A program made the position numbers and the translations under genes. This document shows, one piece after another, positions 12,101-25,800 of a stretch of 64,000 nucleotides of DNA (positions within the stretch are counted from its first letter, which is position 1; the number at the start of each line of letters is the position of its first letter). The stretch spans positions 473,001 through 537,000 of the forward strand of contig JAGFBZ010000576.1 of NCBI GenBank assembly GCA_018398805.1, read 5' to 3'. The DNA comes from Hirundichthys speculiger (lineage: Eukaryota; Chordata; Actinopteri; Beloniformes; Exocoetidae). A model generated the notes under the pieces. The model was not told where the DNA came from. It searched no databases and worked only from the letters and a program-made list of their open reading frames with translations.

Positions 12101-15100
12101 CAGCTCATTTATATCATAACTGATATTGAAGAAATAAACTAACAAAAACAAGATAATCTCTTCTCTCTTCTTGAAAAAAAAAAACATAAGGGATTCCTTT
12201 TTTTAATTTCTTTAAAACTGATTTTCATCTAGATAGATCCAAAATAGTTTGTCTATTTTTAACTAGTGGAACAGGTTAATATTTTCTTCAGTTACCATTA
12301 GGTGGATATTTGGAGACGCATTATGAAAATCTATTTGTTGACACGTTTAGTATCTTCGGAAGCAGGAAATAGATAATTCCTTAACAGTAAAAAAACAAAC
12401 AAAAAAAAAAAAACAACAACAACAACAAAAAAAAACATCCTTGTGTGCACCAAACAGGAGCTGAATGGTACCATAGCAGCAAGCTCTGCTGCTATGTTGT
12501 GGAAGTTACAAAGTCAATGCATGCGTTACTGGAACTTCTCACTCAGCAACCTGTTGAGGGCCTTTGTGGATTGTGATGTGGTTTTAATGTTATATTTCCC
12601 ATGGGTCCTCTGGATTATCTCCCACTTTCCAATCCATGTACAGCATGTAAGGTTATGGTAATGCCTTCACCTTAAACAAAGATCTTGTACTCTTTAGAGT
12701 ATCTGTAAGCACAATTACTGCATGCAGACAGGATGGAAAAAAGGCTTACGACATATTCACACGTTTTTCCACGTATGTTCTATCATGATAATTTTGTAAT
12801 CAATATCCCTGAAGGGAAAACTGAAAAAAGAGAAATATAAGATCGCCAATTACAAATGAACTCTTCTTAGAAGTGTTGTACCAGAGATCGTACTACTGAC
12901 AGTGAGAGAACCTGCAGCAGCAGAACAAGAGCATGTAAAAAGACACTCAGACTGGGAGCATGCTTAAATGTGCCTAAATCGGCAAATGTGTACATATAGT
13001 ATGTTCTCTATATGAATGGCAGAAGTGATGTGTTAAACGTGTTTGATGGCAGTGTTTACTCTTTGTGGTTAGCCAGAATGGTTAGTGCACGGGTTCTGTC
13101 TCTGTTTGTTTTCCAGTAACCGTGTTGTCATTATGATTCTATGTAGAAAGACTCAGATGTTTCAGGCCCACAACTTAAGTTTGGGCAGGTGTGCACGTGT
13201 CACTGTGCAGAAGCGTACTGTTCTCCCACAAATCATAGCGGCATGTGGTTCAGGTTACACCTCTTTCTACTCTCTTTGTTTTTCAAATTAATTTCAAATT
13301 GTTAATGTGTGCACAACTAACAGGGCTGAATAGTCTATTAAACATAGCTAGCTACCATCTTACTTCAGTTATTAAAGTAAATATAGTTACAATTTCTAAT
13401 TACAAATTACAAATACAATTAGGCCTCAGTTCTACTGCACTATTTCTTCCATAGTTTATAATCATGTCACTGTGCTTTGATTATGCTTCGCTTCCTTGGT
13501 CACTTGTCCAATAAGCCTTAAAAAAGGCTTTCATGTGTAAGCATTAATTCTGGGGAAGTTTCTTGGAAACGATTGCCCAATTTGGTACTGAAACGCGTCA
13601 AAAAATACATTTCTATAAACTGTAAGTTGTCTCATGGAAGCAATTGCCTTAATTTATTAAACCTCAGAATTTTAAATACACACTTGATTGGGGTTTATAT
13701 AAATCAATTATTTATAAAATGCATAAATGAGTAAGGATACATGTAATTAACTGATTTTATGACAGATTTGGTGTCTCATCAGGACAAGTAAAATGTTCAG
13801 GTGGAAACTTCTACAATGATATTGTAGAGGGTTTCGATTGTCTAAATGAAATAAATGAGGCACATCAGTCAAATCCCTTCTTCTGTTATTAGTTTTTGAT
13901 ATGATGTAACTGTCAGAGGGAATTCAAGTCTCAAAGGGGAGTTTATTAGTTTAAAAACAAAACAAACTTTCAGTTTGCACTTTCAAGCTTTCATAGAGCT
14001 AAAGATACACTTCCTGACCACATGCTGCAACACTGTTTGTTCCCTGATAATATGAGGATATTCCAACCAAGTTCTTACGTAAAACATAAACAAATCATAA
14101 CACGGCAAGAAGCTGCGCAAACAAATTGAGATTTCCCTAATGACTCCAAAGCAGTAACTGAAACAGAGAGGAAAACAGCACAGCCACTTGACTAACTGAG
14201 TAATCTCACCATCTCTACCACACCTCACAAACCTGAAAGTTTTCACTCCGGTGGTTCAAAAGCTGCATACAACAGTGACATCCTGCTTTCAGACTGTGGA
14301 TGGACAGGGGAAAAAATGGCGCCGAATCGGCACAAAGAGGAGGATGAAATGGAAGAAAAGGGAGCCGAGTGTGAGTCGGGGGATTAGTCATGATGGCCCC
14401 GTGACTTACATTTTCTCTCCATGCCTCATATGACAGGGCGTGTCCAAAACTGGTAAGAACAGCTGAGAAAGCACAACACAAGCACAAAACATCTCTCTCT
14501 CTCTCTCTCTCTCTCAGAGATGTACACGGACTTCATAATGTTCCACGTTGCTGACACCAAGTAAACAAACCTCCTGCCCTTAAATTCACGAATCCTAACA
14601 GATGTAATTTGCTAAATGACGCACAACTGCCTTTTAAATATATACCAATGACGGATCCAACATGTATCAGATAAACATAAACCCTCAAAGTAACTTATAA
14701 GGAAGAAAGCTCTACACAGACAAACAAATTCTGCCAAATGGAAGACTTGGGAAACCCCATATTAATCATTAAATCCATGTCAGTACTACAGAGTGATGGG
14801 GATGACACATCACTTTCCTCCACATAAAAGCCTTCACACTGACGTTATGTGGCCTTTGCTCTTGAAATATCACTGTCATGAGAAACAGTCATATAAACAC
14901 ATGGATATATATGTAAAGTGAAACTCAGTTGTGTGGTTTTTGTATATACTGTTGCATTCATCTCTTCTTAAAATGTTGCTAATTAATAGCTAGAGTAGAA
15001 ACATCTGAAAACTGAATTTATTACTTTGTCAGCCACATCCTCATGTACTGCAAATGCTTACTTAATCCCCATTTATTCCAGCTTTCTAGGTTTCTTTATT

Positions 15101-15357
15101 CATAATTGTGCATTAGTGTTTTCATCTGTGTAATTAAGCTTACTAAGATGTGACATATTGATTTATATCCTTGTCAGACTTGGTGGAGGGTTTGTGTGCT
15201 TGTGCCTTTCAAACCGGATGTGACATAAGTGCATTTTATACAATATTATAGTTTTCAAGACACATGACTACATAAAAAGGACAAACTAAATTATTTACAA
15301 TACATGCTAATGATTTGAGTTCTCGAAATATTTCCTATTCCATGATTATATCTTTTT

Positions 15358-15428
<71 letters not shown>

Positions 15429-15612
15429 CTTATTCATCTCAAAGAGAAATTTGCAAAGGTAAATCTGTAAAGGCAGAGAATTCAAGGTTTTAATGAGGAC
15501 TGAAAGAATTCAAGGTTTTAATGAGGACTGAAAGAATTCAAGGTTTTAATGAGGACTGAAAAGCTCTGTTTTTGGCTCTCGAATATTTCCTATTCCATGA
15601 TTATATCTTTTT

Positions 15613-15671
<59 letters not shown>

Positions 15672-18600
15672 CTTTATTCATCTCAAAGAGAAATTTGCAA
15701 AGGTAAATCTGTAAAGGCAGAGAATTCAAGGTTTTAATGAGGACTGAAAGCTCTGTTTTTCAGAAACCCCAAAGAGGACAGGAGGAGGATGTTTTCAAAC
15801 ACTGCTTGGGGCTTAGAGTGCTTTTTTTTTTTTTTTTTAAACATGTAAAGGCCATTTTATGATTCTTACTAAAAGGTGTGGTTAGGGTTAGAGTTTCTTT
15901 CCTCTCTATAAATTGCTGATCTCTGGCTGCTTGTATATGCCATCTACTAGGATCTAGAGATAGTCTTTATCAACTCTATAGTCCTCATCATAATATTCTC
16001 TAGCCAAATTGAGGCGACAGTAATGCAGTGTTTAGCACAGTCACTCTACCACAAGAGGATTCCTGGTTCACCTGTGTGGGTTTCCTCTGGGTTCTCTGGC
16101 TGCCTCCCACAGTCCAAAGATATGCAAGTTAGAAAAGCCTCTGTCCCAATGAGTCACAGTCCAACTGTGCAATGGTTTTGCTCCATCCTCAATGCGACCT
16201 TTGGTTCCACTGTATGCATTTCAGGAGCAACGCGCTTACTAGTGCTACTTGCTCCGCAAGTTTACCCAAAGGTTTCCAGAGCATGTGAGAGTCACTTGAT
16301 AATCTACTCATTTAAAGGCAAATTTTCTTCATGTGTTGTCCTTTTTGCTACAATGCAGGATTAGTGGTGTCAAATAAAATGTGCTTTTTGATTTATACAA
16401 AGAATCTTTCCTTATGCGTGGTCAAAATCTCATCAGAGAGCCTGGATGATGCTTAATTTTAGGCTCCGTGGGTTGACGTTATGCCAGTGAACAAATTGGG
16501 GCGCACTTGTCATGTTTGATTTTGAAAATTTGTCAGATTTTCTATGCCATTCTCGTGTCTGACTTCCTGCCAGCTTGATCTATTGTGTGTAAACTGGTGT
16601 GCTCTGCCATGGCAGCAGACTCAGTTGTGCACCTTTGCAGGGCAGAACAGGAGACTGCTTCTACAATGCTTCTAAACAACTCTGCGGTGCTTCTGGTGGG
16701 ACCACTCTTGTCGACTAGAAAGACCTCGATTTACAGCAGCTGGCATGATGCAGCCATTCCACGGCATTCCTGCCCCCCGGTGGGACGCAGGACTAAGTTC
16801 ACAAATCATGTAACTGATCACTTAGTTGTTAGTTTTAGCCTTGTTTTAGCTCTGTGATGCACAGTACAGGATGTAACCTGCACCTGCGGCCCTGGACAGG
16901 ATGCCACAGATATAAAGAGAGGATGGATGTCAAGTAAGTTTAGTCAAATTCATACTTCAGACTTTCAAATACCTGAGGAAGAATACACAAAACAAGAAAA
17001 GCCTTATCCTGTAAATGTGCTGTCAAAGGTAAGGCCCATTGATTTGGCTAAAAACATGTTGAACTTAGAGATACCATGATAACTAAGCATTTTTAGACAA
17101 GTGAACCTTGTCTGACTATAATAAATGCTTAGTGATGAAGTATCTCTAACTCCCCTAACTCATTCAGATCTAAGGCTAAATATTTTCTAAAGTTAAAGTT
17201 AAAGCAGCCCACTAAAATATTTTCTTTTTCAGTTTCTACAGAAACGAGAAACACACAAAAAAAAACTGAGTTTTATAAACTTATTTTATTGTAAATTACT
17301 ACTTTTGCCATTCTGTTTATATATATTTTCTAATCATAGTTGTCTGAGTGTCTTGAAAATGTTGATGGAACATGTGTGTTTCTCTGGAGCCAAAAGATAA
17401 GATAAAATAAGCAGACACATCACATCAAGTCATGATGGATAAATTATCCATCATATCATTCATTTTTTTTTGTTTGTTTGTTTTGTGTGAGTATGCGTGG
17501 CTCCTCAATGGCACTCTCTGACTCAAGCCAAGAATAGGTTCAGATCTGAAACTCACAGACTTGTGTCATTCCAGTGGCGTCTGCACACACAATTCTAACT
17601 ATATGTAACTGGACGGACACCAAAGCACTCAGAAATCAAAAATGTAAATGGTGCATTCAACATGGAGGTAAAGCTATAGGCGATGCAGCCCCAAACCACT
17701 GCTAATATCACATTCAATTCTAATTTTTACATGAAAGCTCCTCTAGGGTGCACTCATATTGTTCAAATAAGCTTAATACAGCCTGAAAAATGCTCATACT
17801 TTTCTAAAAGATGGAATAAATGTACCACATTTATTACATTTTCAAACATGGCTGAAAACAACACGTTTCAGTGAAAAAGAAAAATGGAAGTGTGGAAGAA
17901 TGTTACAGCGCCCAACTAATGACAAGCCTGGACAGGAATGGGGCAGGTGCTGCTACCGTTGCTAGACTACACAAGGCATTAATAAGGTTGCTTTATGGTA
18001 AAGTAATCTGAGCTGAGCATGACAGACAGGATGAAAGTAGAGAATGGGAGGCACGGTTATTCCTTTTGACATGCAAGTAAAGGAGAGCATTTGACAGAAA
18101 GCAACATGAGAGGATGTGTAAATCTTTTTTTTTTTTTTAACCATGTCTCCTCCTTGACCCTGTATAGGATTAAACGGGCATTGATAATGGATGGATGGAC
18201 AATCATGTCTCTAGAAGTACTTATAGTTCGTGTTTCCTTCAAAAGCAAAACTGTTAAAAATGAACAATGATTACAAGAAACCAACCTGAGACAAATCTCT
18301 ATTCTTAGGGAAGCTGGTGTTGGAAAAGTTCACCTCAGAGAATCCCAAGTGCATGTCCATGGGCATATCCAAAATGTTGTTGGTAGTGCTGTTGTTCAAG
18401 TGGTATTGCCTGGAGAAAAGAGAGCAGGTTTAGTTGGCTCAAACACAGTTTATCAAAGGAAGACTGACACTGACGCGCTTTGCACTCACAGCAGTCAAAT
18501 ATCACAGCGTGATCAAGGTATGATTGTGTTTCTGTGATCTAGAATTGTTTTACAAACATAAAAAATATTATAACATCACCATTACATCTTTATCTATTCT

Positions 18601-21600
18601 AAAACCACTTTTCTAACAAGTTAAAATACTTTCATTTTCACTTGGTTATAAGTTGGAAATTAAATATTGGCATCAATGTCCCAAGTCGAGTCTAAGTCAC
18701 TATGAAAGAATAATCCAAAACAAAGTGAAGCTGACAACGTCATCTACTGCACCTGTCAAAGTTACTTGAAAGATAAGAGGAACATTTTTCTTTGCTCAGA
18801 CTGACGGAGATGACATTAGAAAAAAGTGAGTTGACATACAAACAGGCAAAGAGAAAAGAAAGAGGCACTGACAGAATCAAGGAAAACAGAGCAAAAGCAA
18901 CTCTTACCACATGTGAAGATCAGCTTTTCCTTCATACCAACCATCCCCTTGTGCTTTGTTAATATTCGACACAGACTTTGTACTCCCAACAGAAAAAAGC
19001 TTTCAGTTCCCTATTGACTCAAGTTATCATGACACTGCCGACAGCGATCGGTACACACTCAAAGTAAAACCAAAACTAAAGCAGCGTGAAGGTGGAACTG
19101 CAACATCCTACGGTTTTCTCATCCAATCAAGTGCGAGGGCTCGAGCTCAGAATGTTGGAGCTCAGCCACACAGTTCAAGGAGTTGGCTCTGTGTGATCTG
19201 GTTTACAGATCAGCAATATTAAAATAGCAGGTTAAAGATAAGTACTGCTCCTGGTTAAAGTTCAAGACACACCTAAAAGGGTCATCATAAGCTAGGGTAC
19301 AAAAATCAAACTATGAAAAGATGCTTCCACTGATGCTTTTTTTTTTTTGGGACCGACACAACTGCTACATTTAGCTATAATGTCCACATTGGTTTTCATA
19401 TTTCTATCATCTATTTAAGTAACAAATGCCACTTTTGTACAGACACCAAGTTACCGAAGTCTCAAAACCTACACATTGGAAAAAGATGAGTCCATAATGA
19501 GTTATGAATCCAAAAGAGAAAAAAGAGGTAAGTAATCTGTTTAATTCTCCAAAACCCGTGTGAGTGGTAAGAATCTTCCACATTGGAAATCCCCTTTGTG
19601 GATCTTTCGCCAAAAGTGTTACAACAGCGATATTGAGGCAGAAGTCCTGGCAGGCTGGTATCAGCTGAGTTCCAGCAACAAAGCTGGCTCGGGGCGCTTA
19701 GCGAAAACAACTGGCTGGTGGACTCTATGTCCACATCTATCCTTCATCATTTGAATCACATTGCTTTGTGCTGTCTCTGATTTCAGTCTAAATAATTACT
19801 GGATAAATATTTGCCGGCCAAGCATGCAACAAAGTCAAACTGTATTTAGGAAATAGCCTCACTGGGAGTTTATGCTGTCATCTGACAACAACTCAAAATG
19901 GAGTTTATAAAAACATAAAAGCTTTCAGATGACTTATTTAGAGACTGACTGGTTTATTTGTCTTGAAATTAATAACTGGGGACTTTATTTTCACCAGCTA
20001 TGAAGAAAACTCGAGACTTCTTGGAAGATGAATCTGAAATTGAAAATAATTATGTAGTTCTTTACACTATAAATTTCCAAAGACGATTCATAGATACAGA
20101 ATTTTGAACAAGGTAGATTTGGTTGGTAAGAATGTTTTTAAGTAATAAAGAAAAATGAATCTTACCAAGGACAAAAAAAAAAAAAAAAAAAGCTACTTTA
20201 ATCAAGTATCACAAAGCAATTGCAAAAAGATCATGATCTCACTGTTCCCTGAGATGACACATAATCTGAACAATTATCAATAGTTACCTGTTTTCCTTGG
20301 AAAAGACTAAGATCATTATCATTTACTGGAAGCCTGACATGACACAGTGACTGGCCTCGCTCTCTTTTTCTCTTCCTTTTACACACACATACACACAAGA
20401 AAACAATTGTTACGATTCCTTGGAAGAACACCTCCTCGCGGCTACATTCATGAAGCATAACTCTTGTGCAACAAACTGGGTGTATTAAAAAAGCTTTGGG
20501 TTTTAGCACTGGAAAACACTCCAGCCTGGCTGCAACAGTATCAGCAAATCATAACAATGAAAAGTGAAGCAGCAGGTCAAATGGCATTGCTGAGACTAGA
20601 CATCCTGGATCAGCTTGTCTCACTGTCAGACTAAACAGATAAAACAGAAAAAAGTGTTGGCTCTGGAATGTGGTATACTGTAGAAATGCATCTGCGTGAG
20701 GGGAATCCCAACTACGTATCACTGTAAACTAATAATATTGTTCAATTGAAAGGCCAGACCTTTTTTTTTTTCACTATTTAAAACTCAATAGAAAAAAAAG
20801 ATGAATGCCACTTTGCCACAATTTTACCACAATCAATTTCCATATTGACTCAAATATGACAATCCTGCCTGTAGGAAACCCCCCATTTTTTTTTTTTTTT
20901 AACAGATCTTTTGGGGGAAAAAATGTATAAGCACCTAATCCTGTGTTGTCATGGTGAATACTTTATTCTTTTTTTTTGTTTTTGTTTTTTTTGGGGGAGG
21001 GGGGAAAATCCAGATATAAGTGCTTTTCTGTGACAACATTTGATAGTGGTGAAAGGAGAGCAGGAGGCCAGGACTGGGTCAGACATTCCCTGTATGTGTA
21101 TTTTGAGAAATCTTCGATCCACCACTGGCGAGACTTATTCCACACTGTAACTGCAGTCCACAACATTCATCTGCAGCAGCTGAGGCTGGCTTTAAACTTA
21201 ATGGTGGGTGTGTTCAACTCTCTCTGCCAGTTCCCAAGGCTTTAAACTGAGCAATGACTCAGGTGATGGGCAGTCCTTCATTTATTTCAGATTGTTTTGG
21301 TTTTTTTTTTTTTTTCAAAATTGTTACATCGTATAACATATGCAGCTTTTTTTTTTTTTTTTTGCTTTTTTTTTTCTTTAATGATTCTACACCATTTATT
21401 ACCATGAACTTAAAATCAAGGTCACAACTTCATCTCAATCACTTCTCACTCAGCTTACTTTTGAGTCGCTTTATTTGTTCAGGAATCCCACCATCTTTCA
21501 CCATCTCTTAAAGGTGCAGATGACGGTGTGTGTCAAGGTCTTGGGTTTATGAGTGATGTCTAGTTTAAGTTTCAGCCTCAGTTTACTTGTGCTCAGGTTT

Positions 21601-22769
21601 TGAATTGACTCGTATTGCCTTTTCTCCTGCCTTATCATGAAAGAACTTGCCCTGGTGTGTGATATCTTCCGTTTTCCCCTGTTGTAATTTCTTGCCTTCG
21701 GTCTCATTTCTCCCTTGCTGATTGTTGTCATCTTTCTTGTCATCGCTCTGTTTGTTCATTTACTTGTGTGTTTACTGTGATTCAGCCAGTTAATCCTTGC
21801 TTAGTTCAGTCAGTCCTTGATTTGCCTTTTGGATCTTTATTTCAATTTTCTGGTTCTGGTTCCCTGCATTTGCAGTGTCTTTGGCTTTAATACAGTAGAC
21901 TGTGGACTCTTACTACTCCAGCCTCCAAGAACTAATGCGTTTGGGTCCTAATTCCATGTCTTTTCCCCAACAAAGCACCCAAGAAGTGAAGCAAAAATGG
22001 TTTGGCATGATTTTGGATGCAAAATACATAAATAAACACACAAAGAAAGAAAGAAAAAGAAAAAAAAAATGTTTATAGCCTAAATATGTGAAACACTCAT
22101 CAGTTCTGATAAACGTGTTATATTTAAATGTATTCTCATGTTTAAAACATAGTTTTAGAATATCTGCATATAGTGAGAAAAACAATCCATATGAGAGATT
22201 AACGCCCAAGAATGACAAGCAATATTTATGCACATTCCTCATTCCCACAACTGCTACACATGGTTGGACGCAAGAGTAGGTTTTGTTTGTAACTACAAAA
22301 AGTCAAGCATTTTCGTGAATGTCAAAACACATGTCAATTTCACTCTCATGTTTCACGAATGAGACCCTAGGTGTTTAAAAGACTAGACCCTGAATATATG
22401 CCGACTTAACTTTTGCAGATATATTCATTATCAAAGGGCTGAAAAAGCTTGTCTTACATTGAGGTCTTGCAGTAATTCTCCTGTACAATGACATTTTGAA
22501 CACAGAGTGAAGTTTGATGAATGATCACTTCTGAGACACTGTTGTGGTTCCTTACATATTGGATTTGACACTGAAAAAAGAAGCCCTCTCTTTCAGTGTG
22601 GGAGAAATTAATAAATATAATCAGATTCAAAAGCCAGTGGTACTCAGAAGTCTTGGAACAGACGGAGCATTACCAAAGAAACATTTGGAATATCAAGCAT
22701 CTAGTTGTGGGGGCCAAAGTTGATGTGGTGCATCTAGGATGAAAAAAGAGGCAATTACAGAGCTGAATT

Positions 22770-22804
<35 letters not shown>

Positions 22805-25800
22805 AAGGCCCAGCTGGCTCTTGTGTACTCAAAGGGGAATAGTGCTGACTTAAGGATGCTTTTTTGAGCTGATATGACAAGACCACTCTATGAAAAGGGC
22901 TTATGTATCTCATTCAGGAAAGCTGCTGTTGGTGATGAAACAAGCCAAATGAAACTACTTTTGAAAATTACTCAGAAGTTTAATCTAGTTAGATATGTCG
23001 GATTTAGAGAGAGAAAATATCTAGAGGCAATTTGCACATGAGTGACCGTGTGCTTAATAAGCATCAACAGTCCATAACCATTTTCTTCACAGGTGTAACT
23101 GGGGAAAAACAAGAGAAAATGTAACCTATAGGATGGTGTATTATGCAGTATGGAAACCATAAATCTTCCTTTATTGTGATTCTGCTGACTGGATTCAGCA
23201 TTTAAACAAGACAGTTAGCAAAACAGAGGCTGCAAGCCATTATTAATAATGAGGCCAAATGGTTTTCCATGTGACTGTGTAAACTGTCTACAATCAATTA
23301 GTCTTCAACAAAGCAAGTTTTGATCACATACAGGAGGCATAGGGGTTTTTGTGGTTTGAAACAGTCTTGTGCTGGTTCCACAACAGATCTGCAGTGTGTA
23401 AATGCAGCTTGACGGTCCATCAATGTAGCAGAGAGAGAAAACCACTTATGTTAGTCAAAAATGTTATTATTACTACAAAGCAGACTTTGCTTTTTAAAAA
23501 TGGAACTGAGGTCACAGGAAAATTTGGTGTTATTGGTAGGTCTCTGTTTATCAGATCTGAGTGGGAACTATAAATCAAAAATCTGATCAAACATAATACC
23601 TTCACATAGATCTTTTCCAACCACTATAATGTGATCTTTTTACCCCACTATATGTTCTCAATGTCTCTGTTGATTGTTTAAATTGAGTCAGCCAAGCAGT
23701 AGCCCCCTAAAGCAACAGGACTGAAAAAAGGATGGTGTTAAAAAAAGAGACAACATAAGCATCAGGGGAAATCACAAGTCGGTAGTGACACAAAAATCTG
23801 AGGTTTAACGTCTCTGTCCTGAAGTCCTGTTGAACTGAAAGCACAGGTGCAAAAGTGAGGTGTAAAAATGGTTACAAAGAAGGGTTACCAGATATAGGTC
23901 CTCTCACAACATGTCTGCTCTGTCAAGCTACTCTGGAAACAAAAAATTACAGAGAATAATGGAAAGGTCACACGGTTTAAAAAGCACAGCTATTCATTCT
24001 AGCTGAGGGTCTTTATAATGCAGTTCTTTAGAAAATTATGATTTCAATCACACTATCTTCCTTTAAACCATGTATTTCTCATGTTTTTAATCATATCTGC
24101 ACATAGTCACACAGGAAGTAAGATAAGGGTCTTATAAAACTAGCCTATCATTGTAAAATTCCACTTTGAGTAAATCTGAAAGCCACAAATTGTGCCTTCA
24201 CGTCATCTGATTCTCTAACTTTCAAGAAACATGTGCAGATAACAATAAAAATACAAAACACAACCTAAAGAAGAAAGCCTTCATCAACTGGATTTAAAAT
24301 GACACAGGTTTGGTGATTACTGAACACAAACCATTTAAAGTTTTGCCAATCAAAGTTTGTATTTTTAAAAACAATAGGACCTTAACCACTAAATCACAGA
24401 GAGAATACTGTATGTAGGACCTACTACTATACGTAGTGCATGCCCACACATATCACACTTCATCTATAAATTTCACATACTGGAACCGATAAAACCAATG
24501 CCTGGTAGCATTTTTAATGCAATGATAGCTATCAAAGCAGTTGCACTGCTGTCACACGTGGCTTGCAAAACTATATGACTAAAAAATACCAGGCACCACA
24601 GCAGATACATGCACAATGTGTGTCTGACCTTTTATGTGAGACAGCTGTAACAGTTAAAGCCTGATCTTCCACAGATGATGTTACATGGCAGCATGACAGA
24701 AGTGTAATTTTCAGTGCAGCCTTTCTCGTTTGCTCTCAAAATTCAGACCATTTGCCAGTCCCAAGAAACCAAAGCAAGGTGGGAAAAGGCATGCTGACTA
24801 CTGTAATTTTTAACAATAAAATGACACTGAGGTTGGCTGCAAATACAGACAGAATTTACCTGAGTACACTGTGGTACTGTTTCTGAACACATGATAATGA
24901 CTGCAGCTGCCGCTCTGTTGACATGCTACTTAATCTACACAGAAAGGGCAGATAGTGTTCAACACGGCCTCTGAAATAGTCTTTAATACACACACACACA
25001 GCACGGAGGGAAAACTGCCACTCATTTAGCAGCGAGGTTACAAAATCAGCTTCCACTGACATGGTGTTAAGTATAACTCCTCCTAGTAAGGCTGACATCA
25101 AGCCAGTCACTACAGGAAATGAATGTTTGATAAAAGAGTTCACGCCCGTTGATGTTGTCATAATTGGAAATTAGGCATTGCCTTTATTGTATCAGTTCAT
25201 AACACGTCACCAATCAGTTAGTCAGCTCAATTGTAAAACTTCAATCAACCGTAGAATTTAAAAAGAAGCACTTTTATATGATGAATTTTAAATTTGCAGA
25301 AGGTTTACATGGAGTGCCAGAGCTCTCATGAGAAAGACACAAAGCAAATATTGCACTTTACATTAAAAAAAAAAAGACAAGCTGAAAAAACTGACAGTAA
25401 AGATTAGAGCCTTCAGGTTCAATCTTATTTCTGGAGGCATATTCTTTTACTGTCTCTTAATAGTCGTGAGGGAACTTACTGCAGTGCCAAAAGTTACTTC
25501 AAATATCAACACCTTTGGCTTAAAAAAAAAATACTTTTCTAATAGTGCCAAGCAGCAAAAAACATAACAGCTAGCCATTGTTTGTTGCTGTTTTTTGAAT
25601 ATAACGCTATCTAGAAAGCAATTTGTTGCTTTATATAATTTTACATGATGTGGTACAAAACAAATCACCCTCCTGCACTGTTGTCATGGATATGAAATCT
25701 GCTATGACACATTTAAAGCCAGCCCGCGGCCGTAATTCTACTTGGTATACCATCTCTCGGAGGACGGGCGGATGGAGTTGGTCTTCCTGAAATTGTAACA

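Larger units (their letters stand above)
15321..15762 (+). repeat. Local tandem duplication with two (GATA)n tracts
   Basis: The segment beginning TCTCGAAATATTTCCTATTC, then a GATA tract, then CTCAAAGAGAAATTTGCAAA and the 28-bp minisatellite unit, occurs at 15321-15570 and again at 15577-15762 nearly unchanged. Confidence 0.9.

Noticed and set aside
15291..15485. Frame rich in LSIY repeats
   Set aside because: Translation of the GATA microsatellite.
20288..20333. Exon-like block (LPVNDNDLSLFQGKQ) on the minus strand
   Set aside because: Its acceptor is purine-rich and its phase does not fit the 18.9 kb exon, whose better upstream acceptor joins directly to the 23.9 kb exon.
22680..22745. 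Strong minus acceptor (TTTTTTCATCCTAG) followed by a short open frame
   Set aside because: Entering in the phase required by the 23.9 kb exon creates an immediate stop; no donor fits well.
24860..25161. 101-codon minus-strand open frame
   Set aside because: The full frame crosses a CA-repeat and ends in a phase incompatible with the 23.9 kb exon; only a 55-nt part is kept as a tentative exon.
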